64,000 bases of DNA. It comes from Streptomyces smaragdinus. Lineage in GTDB: Bacteria; Actinomycetota; Actinomycetes; Streptomycetales; Streptomycetaceae. A program made the translations under genes and the position numbers. This document shows, one piece after another, positions 7,879-16,641 of the stretch. The number at the start of each line of letters is the position of its first letter. Within the stretch, counting starts at the first letter, position 1. Below the pieces are notes generated by a model. That model had not been told where the DNA came from. It ran no database searches and was given only the letters and a program-made list of their open reading frames with translations. The stretch lies in the NCBI RefSeq assembly GCF_009604385.1, contig NZ_WEGJ01000016.1, positions 1-64,000 on the forward strand, written 5' to 3'.

Positions 7879-9303
7879 ATGCGCAAGACTCTCAGAGGGT
7901 TGCTGTCCCTGGCCGTGCTCTTCGGCACCGTCGCCGCCGGCGGGTCCGCCGGGGCCGCGGAGGCCGGGACCGAGGCGGCGACCTGCGACGAGGTCGAGGC
8001 ACAGGTCCTGGCGATCCCGGGAATGAGCCTGATACAGGAGAAGCCGTACACCGGATACTGCTTCTGGGTGCTGAACTACACCCAGCCGGTGGACCACCGC
8101 GATCCGGACGGAGGAACGTTCCAGCAGCGGATCACCCTGCTGCACAAGGACGCGTCCCGGCCCACCGTCTTCTACACCGGCGGCTACAGCGTCTCCACCA
8201 GCCCCTCGCGCCGTGAGCCGACGCAGATCGTCGACGGTAACCAGGTGTCGATGGAGTACCGCTTCTTCAGCCCGTCCCGCCCCGACCCCGCCGACTGGTC
8301 GAAGCTGGACATCTGGCAGGCGGCCAGCGACCAGCACCGCATCTACCGGGCGCTGAAGCCGCTGTACGACAAGAACTGGCTGGCCACCGGCGGCAGCAAG
8401 GGCGGCATGACCGCCACGTACTTCGAGCGCTTCTACCCCGCCGACATGGACGGCGTCGTCCCGTACGTCGCGCCCAACGACGTGGTGAACAAGGAGGACT
8501 CGGCGTACGACGAGTTCTTTGAAACCGTCGGCACCCCCGAGTGCCGCGCCAAGCTCGACAACATCCAGCGCGAGGCGCTGATCCGGCGTGAGCCGATGGA
8601 GCGGATGTACGCCGACTGGGCCGCGGAGAACGGCGCCACGTTCACCACCGTCGGCACGCTGGACAAGGCGTTCGAGGCCGTCGTCCTCGACTTCACCTGG
8701 GCGTTCTGGCAGTACAGCCTGGAGGCCGACTGCGCCGGGCTGCCGGTCGCGGCCACGGCCACCGACCAGGAGCTGTACGACGTGATCGACGCGATCTCCG
8801 GCTGGTCGTTCTACACCGACCAGGGCCTGGAGGCGTACACCCCGTACTACTACCAGGCGGCCACCCAGCTCGGCTCGCCGTCGCTGACGATGCCGCACCT
8901 CAAGGGCCTGACGCGGTACGGGTACCAGCCGGCGCGGAACTTCGTGCCGTCCTCGATCCCGGTGACGTTCGAGCCGTCGGTGATGCGGGACGTCGACACG
9001 TGGGTACGGACCCGGGCGAACCACATGCTGTACGTGTACGGCTCCAACGACCCGTGGGGCGCCGAGCGATTCCGCTTCGGGCCGACGGCGCGGGACTCGT
9101 ACGTCTACACCGCGCCGGGGATGAACCACGGCGCCAACATCGCGGGGCTGGCGCCCGAGGACCGGGCGAAGGCCACGGCGTCGGTGCTGGAGTGGGCGGG
9201 GCTGAGCGACGCGGTGGTCGCCGAGGCGAAGCCGCTGGCCAAGCATGACCCGAAGCTGGACCGGTGCGCGGACTGCGCGCCGGGGCGGGAGCCGCTGCGG
9301 TAG
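7879..9303 (+). CDS. Secreted prolyl tri/tetrapeptidyl aminopeptidase (peptidase S37, PS-10 type)
   Basis: 474 aa, ATG 7879 preceded by GGGGAGG. Signal peptide residues ~1-29 (LLSLAVLFGTVAAGGSAGAAEA). The serine nucleophile sits in GGSKGGM (~residue 172), an alpha/beta-hydrolase GxSxG variant typical of Streptomyces PS-10/S37 tripeptidyl aminopeptidases. Other family landmarks are YCFWVLNYTQPVDH near the N terminus and the late-barrel PGMNHGANI with the probable catalytic His. It removes tri- or tetrapeptides from secreted substrates such as transglutaminase propeptides in the best studied relatives. A strong hairpin follows the stop. Monocistronic. Confidence 0.9.
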   Translation: MRKTLRGLLSLAVLFGTVAAGGSAGAAEAGTEAATCDEVEAQVLAIPGMSLIQEKPYTGYCFWVLNYTQPVDHRDPDGGTFQQRITLLHKDASRPTVFYTGGYSVSTSPSRREPTQIVDGNQVSMEYRFFSPSRPDPADWSKLDIWQAASDQHRIYRALKPLYDKNWLATGGSKGGMTATYFERFYPADMDGVVPYVAPNDVVNKEDSAYDEFFETVGTPECRAKLDNIQREALIRREPMERMYADWAAENGATFTTVGTLDKAFEAVVLDFTWAFWQYSLEADCAGLPVAATATDQELYDVIDAISGWSFYTDQGLEAYTPYYYQAATQLGSPSLTMPHLKGLTRYGYQPARNFVPSSIPVTFEPSVMRDVDTWVRTRANHMLYVYGSNDPWGAERFRFGPTARDSYVYTAPGMNHGANIAGLAPEDRAKATASVLEWAGLSDAVVAEAKPLAKHDPKLDRCADCAPGREPLR

Positions 9304-9323
9304 GTCCCCGTCGTACGTCTTAC

Positions 9324-9356
9324 GCCGGCCCCGGACGCGTCGTGTCCGGGGCCGGC
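9324..9356. terminator. Bidirectional hairpin terminator
   Basis: Perfect 13-bp stem GCCGGCCCCGGAC (9324-9336) / GTCCGGGGCCGGC (9344-9356) with a 7-nt loop. It sits between the convergent peptidase and sugar-isomerase genes. Confidence 0.85.
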
Positions 9357-9373
9357 CACTGGGGTCCCCCGCC

Positions 9374-10171
9374 TCAGGCCGCGTACGACAGCAGCTGAAG
9401 CAGATGCTCCCGCCCCGGCGTCAGCAGCCCCGGCAGCGCGGGCGCCTGGGGGAACCAGCGCTTCTCGTACTCCCAGCACAGCCACCCGTCCCACCCCGAC
9501 TCGCTGAGCCGCGCCAGCACCTCGCCCAGCGGCAGCGCCCCCGCCCCGAGCGGCAGCGGCGCGGTGTCCTCCCGCCCGGCCACATCCTTGACCTGCACGT
9601 ACGCCAGATGCTCACCGAGCGCGGCGAGCGTGTCGGACGGCTCCTCGCCGCCCAGCCAGGGATGCAGTACGTCCCACAGGGCGCCGACGCTGCGATGCCC
9701 GACCCGGTCCAGGATCCGCGCGACGCCGGCGCCGGTGCGGTGGCTGTCGTGGGTCTCGAGCAGGATCCGTACCCCCAGGTCGGCGGCGTACGGGGCCAGG
9801 GCCGTCAGCCGCCGTACGGCCGTCGGGTCGGCCTCGACGGCGGGTACGGAGCCGGCGCCGGGGAAGACGCGTACGTACGGGGCGCCCAGGTCGCGGGCCA
9901 GGGCGAGCAGGGAGCGGACCTCGGCGAGGACCGGCCCGTCGTCGCCGGGGGCGCACATCTTCGCGTACCCGGCGATCGTGAGGATCTCCACGCCCGCCTT
10001 GGCGAACGCCGCGGCCAGGTCCGCCCGTTCGACGAGGGTGATCCCGGGGTGGACGGGCTCCTCGGCGTGGCAGCGGAGTTCGACGCCCTGGTAGCGGTGG
10101 GCCTCGGCGAGCCGCAGGACCTCCGCCGGGTCGGTGGCGGGCAGACCGAGGGTGGAGAAGGCGAGTCGCAT
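9374..10171 (-). CDS. Sugar phosphate isomerase/epimerase-like TIM-barrel protein
   Basis: 265 aa from ATG 10171; upstream in-frame sequence belongs to the next gene. AP-endonuclease-2/xylose-isomerase-like barrel: MRLAFSTLGLP at strand 1, YQGVELRCH, ILLETHDSHRTG (metal ligands), VGALWDVLHPWL, VQVKDVA and the late WDGWLCWEYEKRW. These provide the Glu/Asp/His metal site of inositol-catabolism-type epimerases. The precise substrate is unknown. It starts 5 bp after the stop of the MarR-GNAT gene, so both are on one transcript. Confidence 0.85.
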   Translation of the reverse strand: MRLAFSTLGLPATDPAEVLRLAEAHRYQGVELRCHAEEPVHPGITLVERADLAAAFAKAGVEILTIAGYAKMCAPGDDGPVLAEVRSLLALARDLGAPYVRVFPGAGSVPAVEADPTAVRRLTALAPYAADLGVRILLETHDSHRTGAGVARILDRVGHRSVGALWDVLHPWLGGEEPSDTLAALGEHLAYVQVKDVAGREDTAPLPLGAGALPLGEVLARLSESGWDGWLCWEYEKRWFPQAPALPGLLTPGREHLLQLLSYAA

Positions 10172-10176
10172 GTCCC

Positions 10177-11100
10177 CTAAAGAAGCAGACGCCAGTCCTG
10201 GCCGACAAGCTCCGCGCCGTAGCTCCGATGGGGTTTCTCGGCGACGAGCTCGAAGCCGGCCGCCCGATAGATCCGCCGGGCGGAGCCGAGAACGGAGTTG
10301 GTCCACAGCACGAGCTCCCGGTATCCGGCGCTCCGCGCGAAGCCGATACAGGCGTCGACGAGCCGCGTACCCACCCGATGCCCGCGCGCGTCCGGGGTGA
10401 CCAGCAGCAGCCGCAGCCGCGCGGTGTCCGGCGCCGCGTCCGCCACGCACATCACGCACCCCACCGGCCGCCCGTCGAGGTCCGCGATCCACACCCGCTC
10501 CCGCGCGGGGTCACGGCCGCCCGCGTAGTCCGCCACGATCCCCGCGACCAGCGCCTCGAAGTCCCCGTCCCACCCGAACTCCCGCGCGTACAACTCCCCG
10601 TGCGCCTGCACGATCCACCCCAGCTCCCCCGCCCCCGGCTCCCGCAGCACCACCTCCCGGGTCCGCTCCCCGGCCGTCAGCGCCAGCCGCACCGTCCGCA
10701 GCGCGTCGGTCAGCCCCGCCAGCTCCCCCGGCCCCAGCCCCGCCAGCAGCCCGGCGACGGCCTCGCTCGACCGCTCGTCCAGCACCCCCTGCACCCGCCG
10801 CCCCTCCTCGGTGAGCGCCACGTACTGGTACCGCGCGTCCCGCCCCGCCCGCTCCCGTACCACCAGCCCCCGGTCCACGAACCGCCGCAGGATCCGGCTC
10901 GTCTGCGGCGCGTCCAGCCCCAGCCCCGCCCGTAGCTCCGCCACCCCGACCCGCTCCCCCTGCGCCAGCTCGTACAGCACGCGGGCCTCGGTGAGGGTGT
11001 ACGGGCTGCGCAGCGCGGCCGGGTAGTCGAGGAGGCCGATGAGGCGGGTGTACGCGCGGTTGAAGGCGCGTACCTCACGGACGGCCGGGTCCAGGGTCAT
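10177..11100 (-). CDS. MarR-type regulator fused to a GNAT acetyltransferase domain
   Basis: 307 aa, ATG 11100. Residues ~1-150 are a MarR winged helix (TLTEARVLYELAQGE, then GLDAPQTSRILRRFVDRGLVVRE). Residues ~155-305 are a GNAT domain with the acetyl-CoA loop LLVTPDARGHRVGTRLV and a C-terminal YRAAGFELVAEKPH. Such fusions are common in actinomycetes and combine DNA binding with acetylation of an unknown small molecule. A TTGCC/GGCAA palindrome 20 bp upstream is a likely operator. First gene of a two-gene operon with the TIM-barrel protein. Confidence 0.92.
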   Translation of the reverse strand: MTLDPAVREVRAFNRAYTRLIGLLDYPAALRSPYTLTEARVLYELAQGERVGVAELRAGLGLDAPQTSRILRRFVDRGLVVRERAGRDARYQYVALTEEGRRVQGVLDERSSEAVAGLLAGLGPGELAGLTDALRTVRLALTAGERTREVVLREPGAGELGWIVQAHGELYAREFGWDGDFEALVAGIVADYAGGRDPARERVWIADLDGRPVGCVMCVADAAPDTARLRLLLVTPDARGHRVGTRLVDACIGFARSAGYRELVLWTNSVLGSARRIYRAAGFELVAEKPHRSYGAELVGQDWRLLL

Positions 11101-11119
11101 CGGATGCCTCCGCAGATAG

Positions 11120-11133
11120 TTGCCCTTAGGCAA
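11120..11133. promoter_or_regulatory. TTGCC-N4-GGCAA palindrome, candidate MarR operator
   Basis: Perfect arms TTGCC (11120-11124) and GGCAA (11129-11133). They lie 20 bp upstream of the MarR-GNAT start and on the other side face the acyl-CoA dehydrogenase gene. A GGCAA half-site repeats at about 11146-11150. The site could control both directions. Confidence 0.55.
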
Positions 11134-11262
11134 GCATTGCTGGAAGGCAAGGATAGCCCGCATCACACCGGCGCACGCTGGACAGCCCGGAAACCCCCCG
11201 GTAGCTTCATGGAAACTGAGCAAGCGCTTAGGCACGCGTACCACGATGGAGGGCAGGGCCAC

Positions 11263-12420
11263 ATGCGGCGGACGGTGTTCAACGCAGACCACGAGGCGTT
11301 CCGCGAGACGATCCGGGACTTCATCGCCGCCGAGGTCGTGCCGTACTACCCCGAGTGGAGCGCGGCCGGCGCCGTGCCGCGGGAGTTCTACAAGAAGCTC
11401 GGCGAGCTGGGCGTCTTTGGCATCGAGGTGCCGGAGGAGTACGGCGGCGCGGGCGAGACGTCCTTCAAGTACACGGCGATCATCAGCGAGGAGTGCGCCC
11501 GCGCGGGCGTCAGCTTCGGCGGATCCGGCGTGCACACGGCGCTGTGTCTGCCGTATCTGCTGAAGTACGCGAACGAGGAGCAGAAGAAGCGCTGGCTGCC
11601 GGCGTTCGTCTCCGGCGAGATGATGACCGCCATCGCCATGACCGAGCCGGGCACCGGCTCCGACCTGGCGGGCATGAAGACCACCGCCAAGCTGAGCGAG
11701 GACGGCACGCACTACGTGCTGAACGGCGCGAAGACCTTCATCACCGGCGGCGTCCAGGCCGACCGCGTGCTGGTCTGCGCCCGCACCGCCCCCGCCACCC
11801 CCGAGGACCGCCGCGGCGGGATCTCGATCCTGGTCGTCGACACCAAGTCCCCGGGCTACGCGGTGGGCCGCAAGCTCGACAAGCTGGGCCTGAAGTCCTC
11901 CGACACCGCCGAGCTGTCGTTCACCGACGTCAAGGTCCCCGTCGAGGACCTCCTGGGCGAGGAGGGCAAGGGCTTCTCGTATCTGACGCACAACCTCCCG
12001 CAGGAGCGCCTCGGCATCGCCGTCGGCGCGTACGCGCAGGCCGCCGCCGCGGTCCGGTTCGCCACGGAGTACGTGAAGGACCGCACGGTCTTCGGCCGCA
12101 CCGTCGCCGAGTTCCAGAACACCAAGTTCGTCCTCGCCGACTGCAAGGCCGAGGTCGACGCCATCGAATCGTACGTGGACCGCGCGCTGGACGCCCACGA
12201 CGACGGCGAGCTGTCGGTGGCGGACGCCGCCGCGGTGAAGCTGTTCGCGACCGAGCGGGCGGCCGTCGTGATCGACAAGTGCCTGCAGCTGCACGGCGGC
12301 TACGGCTACATGAACGAGTACCCGATCGCCCGGCTCTACGCGGACACCCGCGTCACCCGGATCTACGGCGGCACCAGCGAGGTCATGCGCTCGATCGTCG
12401 CCAAGTCCATGGGCCTGTGA
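11263..12420 (+). CDS. Acyl-CoA dehydrogenase
   Basis: 385 aa, ATG 11263 after GGAGGGCAGGG. Standard three-domain ACAD: helical N-terminus (~1-115), beta domain with FAD-contacting MTEPGTGSDLAGMKT (~125-225), helical C-terminus with RTVFGRTVAEFQNTKF and LQLHGGYGYMNEYP. The loop that carries the catalytic Glu in MCAD-type enzymes reads RIYGGTSEVM, with Gly at that position, as in long-chain or isovaleryl types where the base sits elsewhere. It oxidises an acyl-CoA to enoyl-CoA. The next gene, 10 bp downstream, is a thioesterase II, so both probably act in fatty acyl-CoA turnover. Confidence 0.94.
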   Translation: MRRTVFNADHEAFRETIRDFIAAEVVPYYPEWSAAGAVPREFYKKLGELGVFGIEVPEEYGGAGETSFKYTAIISEECARAGVSFGGSGVHTALCLPYLLKYANEEQKKRWLPAFVSGEMMTAIAMTEPGTGSDLAGMKTTAKLSEDGTHYVLNGAKTFITGGVQADRVLVCARTAPATPEDRRGGISILVVDTKSPGYAVGRKLDKLGLKSSDTAELSFTDVKVPVEDLLGEEGKGFSYLTHNLPQERLGIAVGAYAQAAAAVRFATEYVKDRTVFGRTVAEFQNTKFVLADCKAEVDAIESYVDRALDAHDDGELSVADAAAVKLFATERAAVVIDKCLQLHGGYGYMNEYPIARLYADTRVTRIYGGTSEVMRSIVAKSMGL

Positions 12421-12430
12421 TCATTACCGT

Positions 12431-13312
12431 ATGAGCAAGGCACTCGACGACCTGCTCGATCTGCTCGACCTCGAGCGGATCGAGCAGGACATCTTCCGCG
12501 GTCTCTCGCGCTCGGCCATCGTCCCCCGCGTCTTCGGCGGCCAGGTGGCGGCCCAGGCGCTGGTGGCCGCCGGCCGTACGGTCCCCGAGGACCGCACGGC
12601 CCACTCCCTGCACGCGTACTTCCTGCGCCCCGGCGACCCGGGGGCGCCCATCGTCTACACGGTCGACCGGATCCGCGACGGGCGCTCCTTCACCACCCGG
12701 CGGGTGGTGGCCGTCCAGCACGGGCAGCCGGTCTTCCATCTGTCGGCGTCGTTCCAGGAGTACGAGGAGGGGCTGGAGCACCAGGAGCCGATGCCGCCCG
12801 CCCCGGACCCGGACACGCTGCCGACGGCCGAGGAGACGCTGCCCCGGTACGCGGACCGCTTCCTGCACCCGAGCGTCGCCGAGCGGCTGCTGGAGGCGCG
12901 GGCGGCCGTCGACCTGCGGTACGCGCAGGAGCCGCCGTTCGCCACGGCGGGGCAGCCGCGCGAGCCGCGGTCGCAGGTGTGGTTCCGGACGAACGGCACC
13001 CTGTCCGGCGAGGTGGACACCCCGCTGACGCACACCTGCCTGATGACGTACGTATCGGACATGACGCTGCTCGACTCCATCCTCCTCGCCCACGGCCGCG
13101 GCGGCTGGGCGGTCGGGGACGTCGTGGGCGCGAGTCTGGACCACGCGATGTGGTTCCACCGGCCGTTCCGGGCGGACGAGTGGCTGCTGTACGACCAGGA
13201 GTCCCCGACCTCGCAGGGCGGCCGGGGACTGGGCAGGGGCCGGATCTTCACCCGGGACGGGCGGCTGGTGGCGTCCGTGATCCAGGAGGGTGTGGTGCGG
13301 GTTCCCCGCTAG
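12431..13312 (+). CDS. tesB: Acyl-CoA thioesterase II
   Basis: 293 aa. Double hot-dog thioesterase: first hot-dog with RVFGGQVAAQALVAAGRTV and HSLHAYFLRPGD, second with VGASLDHAMWFHRPFRADEWLLY, which carries the conserved Asp of TesB enzymes, and the closing GRGRIFTRDGRLVASVIQEG. It hydrolyses medium- and long-chain acyl-CoAs. It is in one operon with the preceding acyl-CoA dehydrogenase (10 bp gap). The 3' end overlaps the stop of the convergent phosphatase-like gene by 4 bp, sharing CTAG. Confidence 0.93.
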   Translation: MSKALDDLLDLLDLERIEQDIFRGLSRSAIVPRVFGGQVAAQALVAAGRTVPEDRTAHSLHAYFLRPGDPGAPIVYTVDRIRDGRSFTTRRVVAVQHGQPVFHLSASFQEYEEGLEHQEPMPPAPDPDTLPTAEETLPRYADRFLHPSVAERLLEARAAVDLRYAQEPPFATAGQPREPRSQVWFRTNGTLSGEVDTPLTHTCLMTYVSDMTLLDSILLAHGRGGWAVGDVVGASLDHAMWFHRPFRADEWLLYDQESPTSQGGRGLGRGRIFTRDGRLVASVIQEGVVRVPR

Positions 13313-14106
13313 AGACCCGCCGCCGCCAGCAGGTACGCCGTCATGGGCTCGTAGTGGCGCGAGTCCGCGACATGGTCGTCCATCGGTACGGCGACCTGCA
13401 GCGTGCCCTCCGCCTCGCCGAGGAAGAGCGCCGGGTCGTTGCTGTCGGCGAAGCCCACCGTGTCGATGCCGCGGTAGCCGGCGCCGCCCGCCCAGCCGTG
13501 GTCCGCCACCACGAGCTCCGGCCACCCGTCGGCCGGCAGCGCGTCGAGGATCGCCCACATCGGCTCGGGGGCGTGGGTGTGCCACAGCGTGGCGCCCCGC
13601 TCCAGCACGGCGACGCCGCAGAACTGCTGCACCCGGCCCGACGACTCGTCGGACGTGTCGGTCACCCACAGCCCCTCCGGTACGGACACCAGCGGGCACC
13701 CGGCGGCCACCAGGGCGGCGGACAGTGCCCGGTGCACGTCCAGCAGCCCGCCGGGGTGGCCGGTCGCGACCAGCACCCGGCGGCGGGTGTCGGCGGCCTT
13801 GCGCAGGACGGTCGCCATCCGGTCCAGGCCGTCGACGACCAGCTCCACGTCGATGGTGTCGGCGCCGGTGGTGTGCCCCGGGTCGGGGTTGACGCCGACG
13901 CGGGTGGCCATCAGCTCCAGCACCTGCTCCTTCGTCCAGCGTTCGTTGACGTCGAGGCCGAGGAGGTAGCGGGGGTTTCCGGCGGCGAGCTCGCGGTAGT
14001 TGTGCAGGTTGTGGTCGCGGGTGGTGGCGACGTCTCCGGCGATGCGGGTCCGTACGAGATGGTCGATGAGTTCGGCGCGGCTGGGGACGGTGGATGCAGT
14101 CGACAT
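13309..14106 (-). CDS. Conserved actinomycete protein annotated as phosphatase
   Basis: 265 aa from ATG 14106. I recognise it as the Streptomyces family usually labelled 'phosphatase', with the landmarks RRVLVATGHPGGLLDVHRA, ERGATLWHTHAPEPM, ELVVADHGWAGGAGY and the C-terminal MTAYLLAAAGL. The HTH and DHGW segments could supply metal ligands, but I know of no firm biochemical evidence and do not claim activity. It is divergent from agmatinase, with a short palindrome in between. Family membership is firm, function is not. Confidence 0.7.
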   Translation of the reverse strand: MSTASTVPSRAELIDHLVRTRIAGDVATTRDHNLHNYRELAAGNPRYLLGLDVNERWTKEQVLELMATRVGVNPDPGHTTGADTIDVELVVDGLDRMATVLRKAADTRRRVLVATGHPGGLLDVHRALSAALVAAGCPLVSVPEGLWVTDTSDESSGRVQQFCGVAVLERGATLWHTHAPEPMWAILDALPADGWPELVVADHGWAGGAGYRGIDTVGFADSNDPALFLGEAEGTLQVAVPMDDHVADSRHYEPMTAYLLAAAGL

Positions 14107-14114
14107 GTGGCCAT

Positions 14115-14134
14115 TCTCACCCGTCCGGGTGAGA
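14115..14134. promoter_or_regulatory. TCTCACCC-N4-GGGTGAGA palindrome
   Basis: Perfect 8-bp arms (14115-14122 and 14127-14134) lie 9 bp upstream of the phosphatase-like start codon. TGGCCA-type sequences flank both sides. It is either an operator in the divergent promoter region or an mRNA 5' hairpin; the regulator is unknown. Confidence 0.4.
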
Positions 14135-14221
14135 GGCTGGCCACGAGGGCGAAAACGGGGGGCGATCCTCGTGCGCGGTGTACAGATGAGGATGGGCCGT
14201 CGCCGTCCTACCCTCGAAGAC

Positions 14222-15190
14222 ATGACCAGTGCCAGTGAGCCCCGCGGCCCCGTCGACTCCTCCCGCACCCCGCGCTACGCCGGTCCGGCCACGTTCGCCC
14301 GGCTGCCGCGCCTGGACCAGGTGGAGCGTACGGACGTCGCCGTCGTCGGCGTCCCCTTCGACTCCGGTGTGTCCTACCGGCCCGGCGCCCGCTTCGGCGG
14401 CAACGCCATCCGCGAGGCGTCCCGGCTGCTGCGCCCGTACAACCCGGCGCAGGACGCCTCGCCGTTCGCGCTGGCGCAGGTGGCGGACGCGGGGGACATC
14501 GCGGTCAACCCGTTCAACATCAACGAGGCGGTGGAGACCGTCGAGCACGCGGCGGGCGAACTGCTCGCGGGCGGCGCCCGGCTGATGACGCTGGGCGGCG
14601 ACCACACGATCGCGCTGCCGCTGCTGCGGGCGGTGGCGGCCAAGCACGGTCCGGTGGCTCTGCTGCACTTCGACGCCCATCTGGACACCTGGGACACGTA
14701 CTTCGGCGCCGCGTACACGCACGGCACGCCGTTCCGCCGGGCGGTGGAGGAGGGGATCCTGGACACGTCCGCGCTGTCGCACGTGGGGATCCGTGGACCG
14801 CTGTACGGCAAGCAGGATCTGACGGACGACGCGAAGATGGGCTTCGGGATCGTCACGTCGGCGGACGTCTACCGGCGGGGCGCGGACGAGGTCGCCGACC
14901 AGCTGCGCCAGCGGATCGGGGACCGGCCGCTGTACATCTCCATCGACATCGACTGCCTCGACCCGGCGCACGCCCCCGGCACGGGTACGCCGGAGGCGGG
15001 CGGGATGACGTCGCGGGAGCTGCTGGAGATCCTGCGCGGGCTGTCGTCGTGCCGGCTGGTGTCGGCGGACGTGGTCGAGGTGGCGCCCGCGTACGACCAC
15101 GCCGAGATCACCTGTGTGGCGGCGTCGCACACGGCGTACGAGCTGACGACGATCATGTCCCGGCAGATCGCGGCGGAGCGGGCGGCCTGA
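14222..15190 (+). CDS. speB: Agmatinase
   Basis: 322 aa, ATG 14222. Arginase/agmatinase family with all manganese-ligand motifs: GGDHTI (~residue 126), DAHLDTWD (~147) and SIDIDCLDPAHAPGTGTPE (~240). The N-terminal FDSGVSYRPGARFGGNAIRE is the agmatinase-type substrate loop. It converts agmatine to putrescine plus urea in polyamine metabolism. Members of this group in actinomycetes may use other guanidino compounds. Divergent from the phosphatase-like gene and convergent with the XRE gene. Confidence 0.93.
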   Translation: MTSASEPRGPVDSSRTPRYAGPATFARLPRLDQVERTDVAVVGVPFDSGVSYRPGARFGGNAIREASRLLRPYNPAQDASPFALAQVADAGDIAVNPFNINEAVETVEHAAGELLAGGARLMTLGGDHTIALPLLRAVAAKHGPVALLHFDAHLDTWDTYFGAAYTHGTPFRRAVEEGILDTSALSHVGIRGPLYGKQDLTDDAKMGFGIVTSADVYRRGADEVADQLRQRIGDRPLYISIDIDCLDPAHAPGTGTPEAGGMTSRELLEILRGLSSCRLVSADVVEVAPAYDHAEITCVAASHTAYELTTIMSRQIAAERAA

Positions 15191-15202
15191 GGGGACGACG
15201 TC

Positions 15203-16108
15203 TCAGAGCTCGGCGGCCAGGTCCTTCAGGAAGCGGACGCTGTCCTCGTCGTTCTCCGCGGCGGCCGACAGGCGGTCCATCACCACCATGTAGTTCTCCA
15301 CGTCCTCGCGCTTGTCGAGGTAGAGGGCGCTGGTCAGCTGCTCCAGATAGACGATGTCCGGGAGGTCCGGCTCACGGAACCGCAGGATCGTGATCGGACC
15401 GCCCGACGACGCCAGGCCGCCGATCTCGAACGGCGCGACCTGCAGCGTGACATGGGGCAGGGCGGCGACCTCGATGAGGTGCTCGAGCTGGCGCTTCATC
15501 ACGCCGGGCGAGCCCTGCGGCCGGCGCAGGGCGGACTCGTCGACCACGAACCACAGCTTCGGGCCGCCGGGGGCCCGGAGGATCTGCTGGCGGCGCATGC
15601 GCATCTCGACCTTGCGGGCGATCGCGCGCTCGGAGCCGCGGGCCTGGCCCAGCGCCGTGACGCCCTGGGCGTACTCCTCGGTCTGCAGCAGGCCGGGGAT
15701 GAACTGGACCTGGTAGTTGCGGATGACGGCCGCGGCCTCCTCCAGCCCCAGCACCGTCTCCAGCCAGGCCGGCATCACGTCGCTGTACTGCTGCCACCAG
15801 CCGGGCGTCGCGGCGCGGCGGCAGAGCTGCAGATACTCCTCCAGCTCCGGCTCGCCGACCCCGTACAGCAGGAGGAGGTCGCGGACGTCGCGCTCCTTCT
15901 GGCCGACGCGGCCCAGCTCCAGGCGGCTGATCTTGGCGTGCGAGGCGCGGATGGCCTCGCCGGCGGCCTCGCGGCTGATGCCGCGGGCCTCACGCAGCCG
16001 GCGCAGGTGCGTGCCCAGCACGATGCGCAGCACGGTGGGTCCACCGCGCTGCTCCTGCTGCCGGTCCGGTCCGCGGTCCGCCGCGGGGTCGGGTAGGAGT
16101 GCCGTCAC
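15203..16108 (-). CDS. XRE-family regulator with DUF5753 domain
   Basis: 301 aa, GTG start at 16108. HTH at residues ~28-85 (LGTHLRRLREARGISREAAGEAI, then HAKISRLELGR). The rest is the DUF5753 domain: WLETVLGLEEAAAVIRNYQ, IPGLLQTEEYA, RMRRQQIL, LWFVVDESALRRP and LEHLIEVAALPHVTLQVAPF. This is the typical Streptomyces WhiJ-like regulator. A DUF397 gene lies 82 bp upstream on the same strand, the reverse of the more usual regulator-first order. Target and ligand unknown. Confidence 0.93.
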   Translation of the reverse strand: MTALLPDPAADRGPDRQQEQRGGPTVLRIVLGTHLRRLREARGISREAAGEAIRASHAKISRLELGRVGQKERDVRDLLLLYGVGEPELEEYLQLCRRAATPGWWQQYSDVMPAWLETVLGLEEAAAVIRNYQVQFIPGLLQTEEYAQGVTALGQARGSERAIARKVEMRMRRQQILRAPGGPKLWFVVDESALRRPQGSPGVMKRQLEHLIEVAALPHVTLQVAPFEIGGLASSGGPITILRFREPDLPDIVYLEQLTSALYLDKREDVENYMVVMDRLSAAAENDEDSVRFLKDLAAEL

Positions 16109-16190
16109 CGGGTCAGTGTTGCACCGGAAGGGGGGTGAAGGCCACCTTTCAAGTACCTATGGGGAACGGGGACTTCGGCTACCGGGCGGT

Positions 16191-16442
16191 TCACCCGGCG
16201 AGGTCGTCGAAGTCACCGTCCTTCGCGCCGCGGATGAAGGCGGCGATCTCCGCCCGGGTGTAGACGAGCGCCGGTCCCCCGGGAAAGCGGGAGTTGCGTA
16301 CCGCGACCTGGCCGTCGGGCAGGCCGGCCAGTTCCACGCACTCGCCGTTCGGATTGCTGGCGCCGGCCTTGCGCCAGACCGCGCCCGCCGCGGTGGTCGC
16401 CCGCATGCCGTTCTCGTACCGCTGGTCCCCGCTGTGGTGCAT
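16191..16442 (-). CDS. DUF397 small protein
   Basis: 83 aa from ATG 16442; an upstream in-frame start at 16511 would add non-conserved sequence. DUF397 landmarks: AVWRKAGASNPNGECVELAGLPDGQVAVRNSRFPGG with its conserved Cys, then VYTRAEIAAFIRGAKDGDFD. DUF397 proteins are small acidic partners of XRE/DUF5753 regulators in actinomycetes, and the partner lies 82 bp downstream. They are thought to antagonise the regulator; here this is inferred from context. Confidence 0.88.
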   Translation of the reverse strand: MHHSGDQRYENGMRATTAAGAVWRKAGASNPNGECVELAGLPDGQVAVRNSRFPGGPALVYTRAEIAAFIRGAKDGDFDDLAG

Positions 16443-16641
16443 CGCGCGTCCGCTCCATGGTCTGTCGCGCCGTCCGGGCGGTTTGCCGCCACCCGTAAGG
16501 ACATGTCGCACGCAGTCTTGTGCTGAGCACCTGCGTGCAGTGAAATTGCAGATGTACTTGCAGCGGTAAGTGCACCTCGTTCAAGATGTTTTACGCAAGC
16601 CTGTTCGCTCAACATCACATCCTCGTCGGAGGAGTTCAGGG

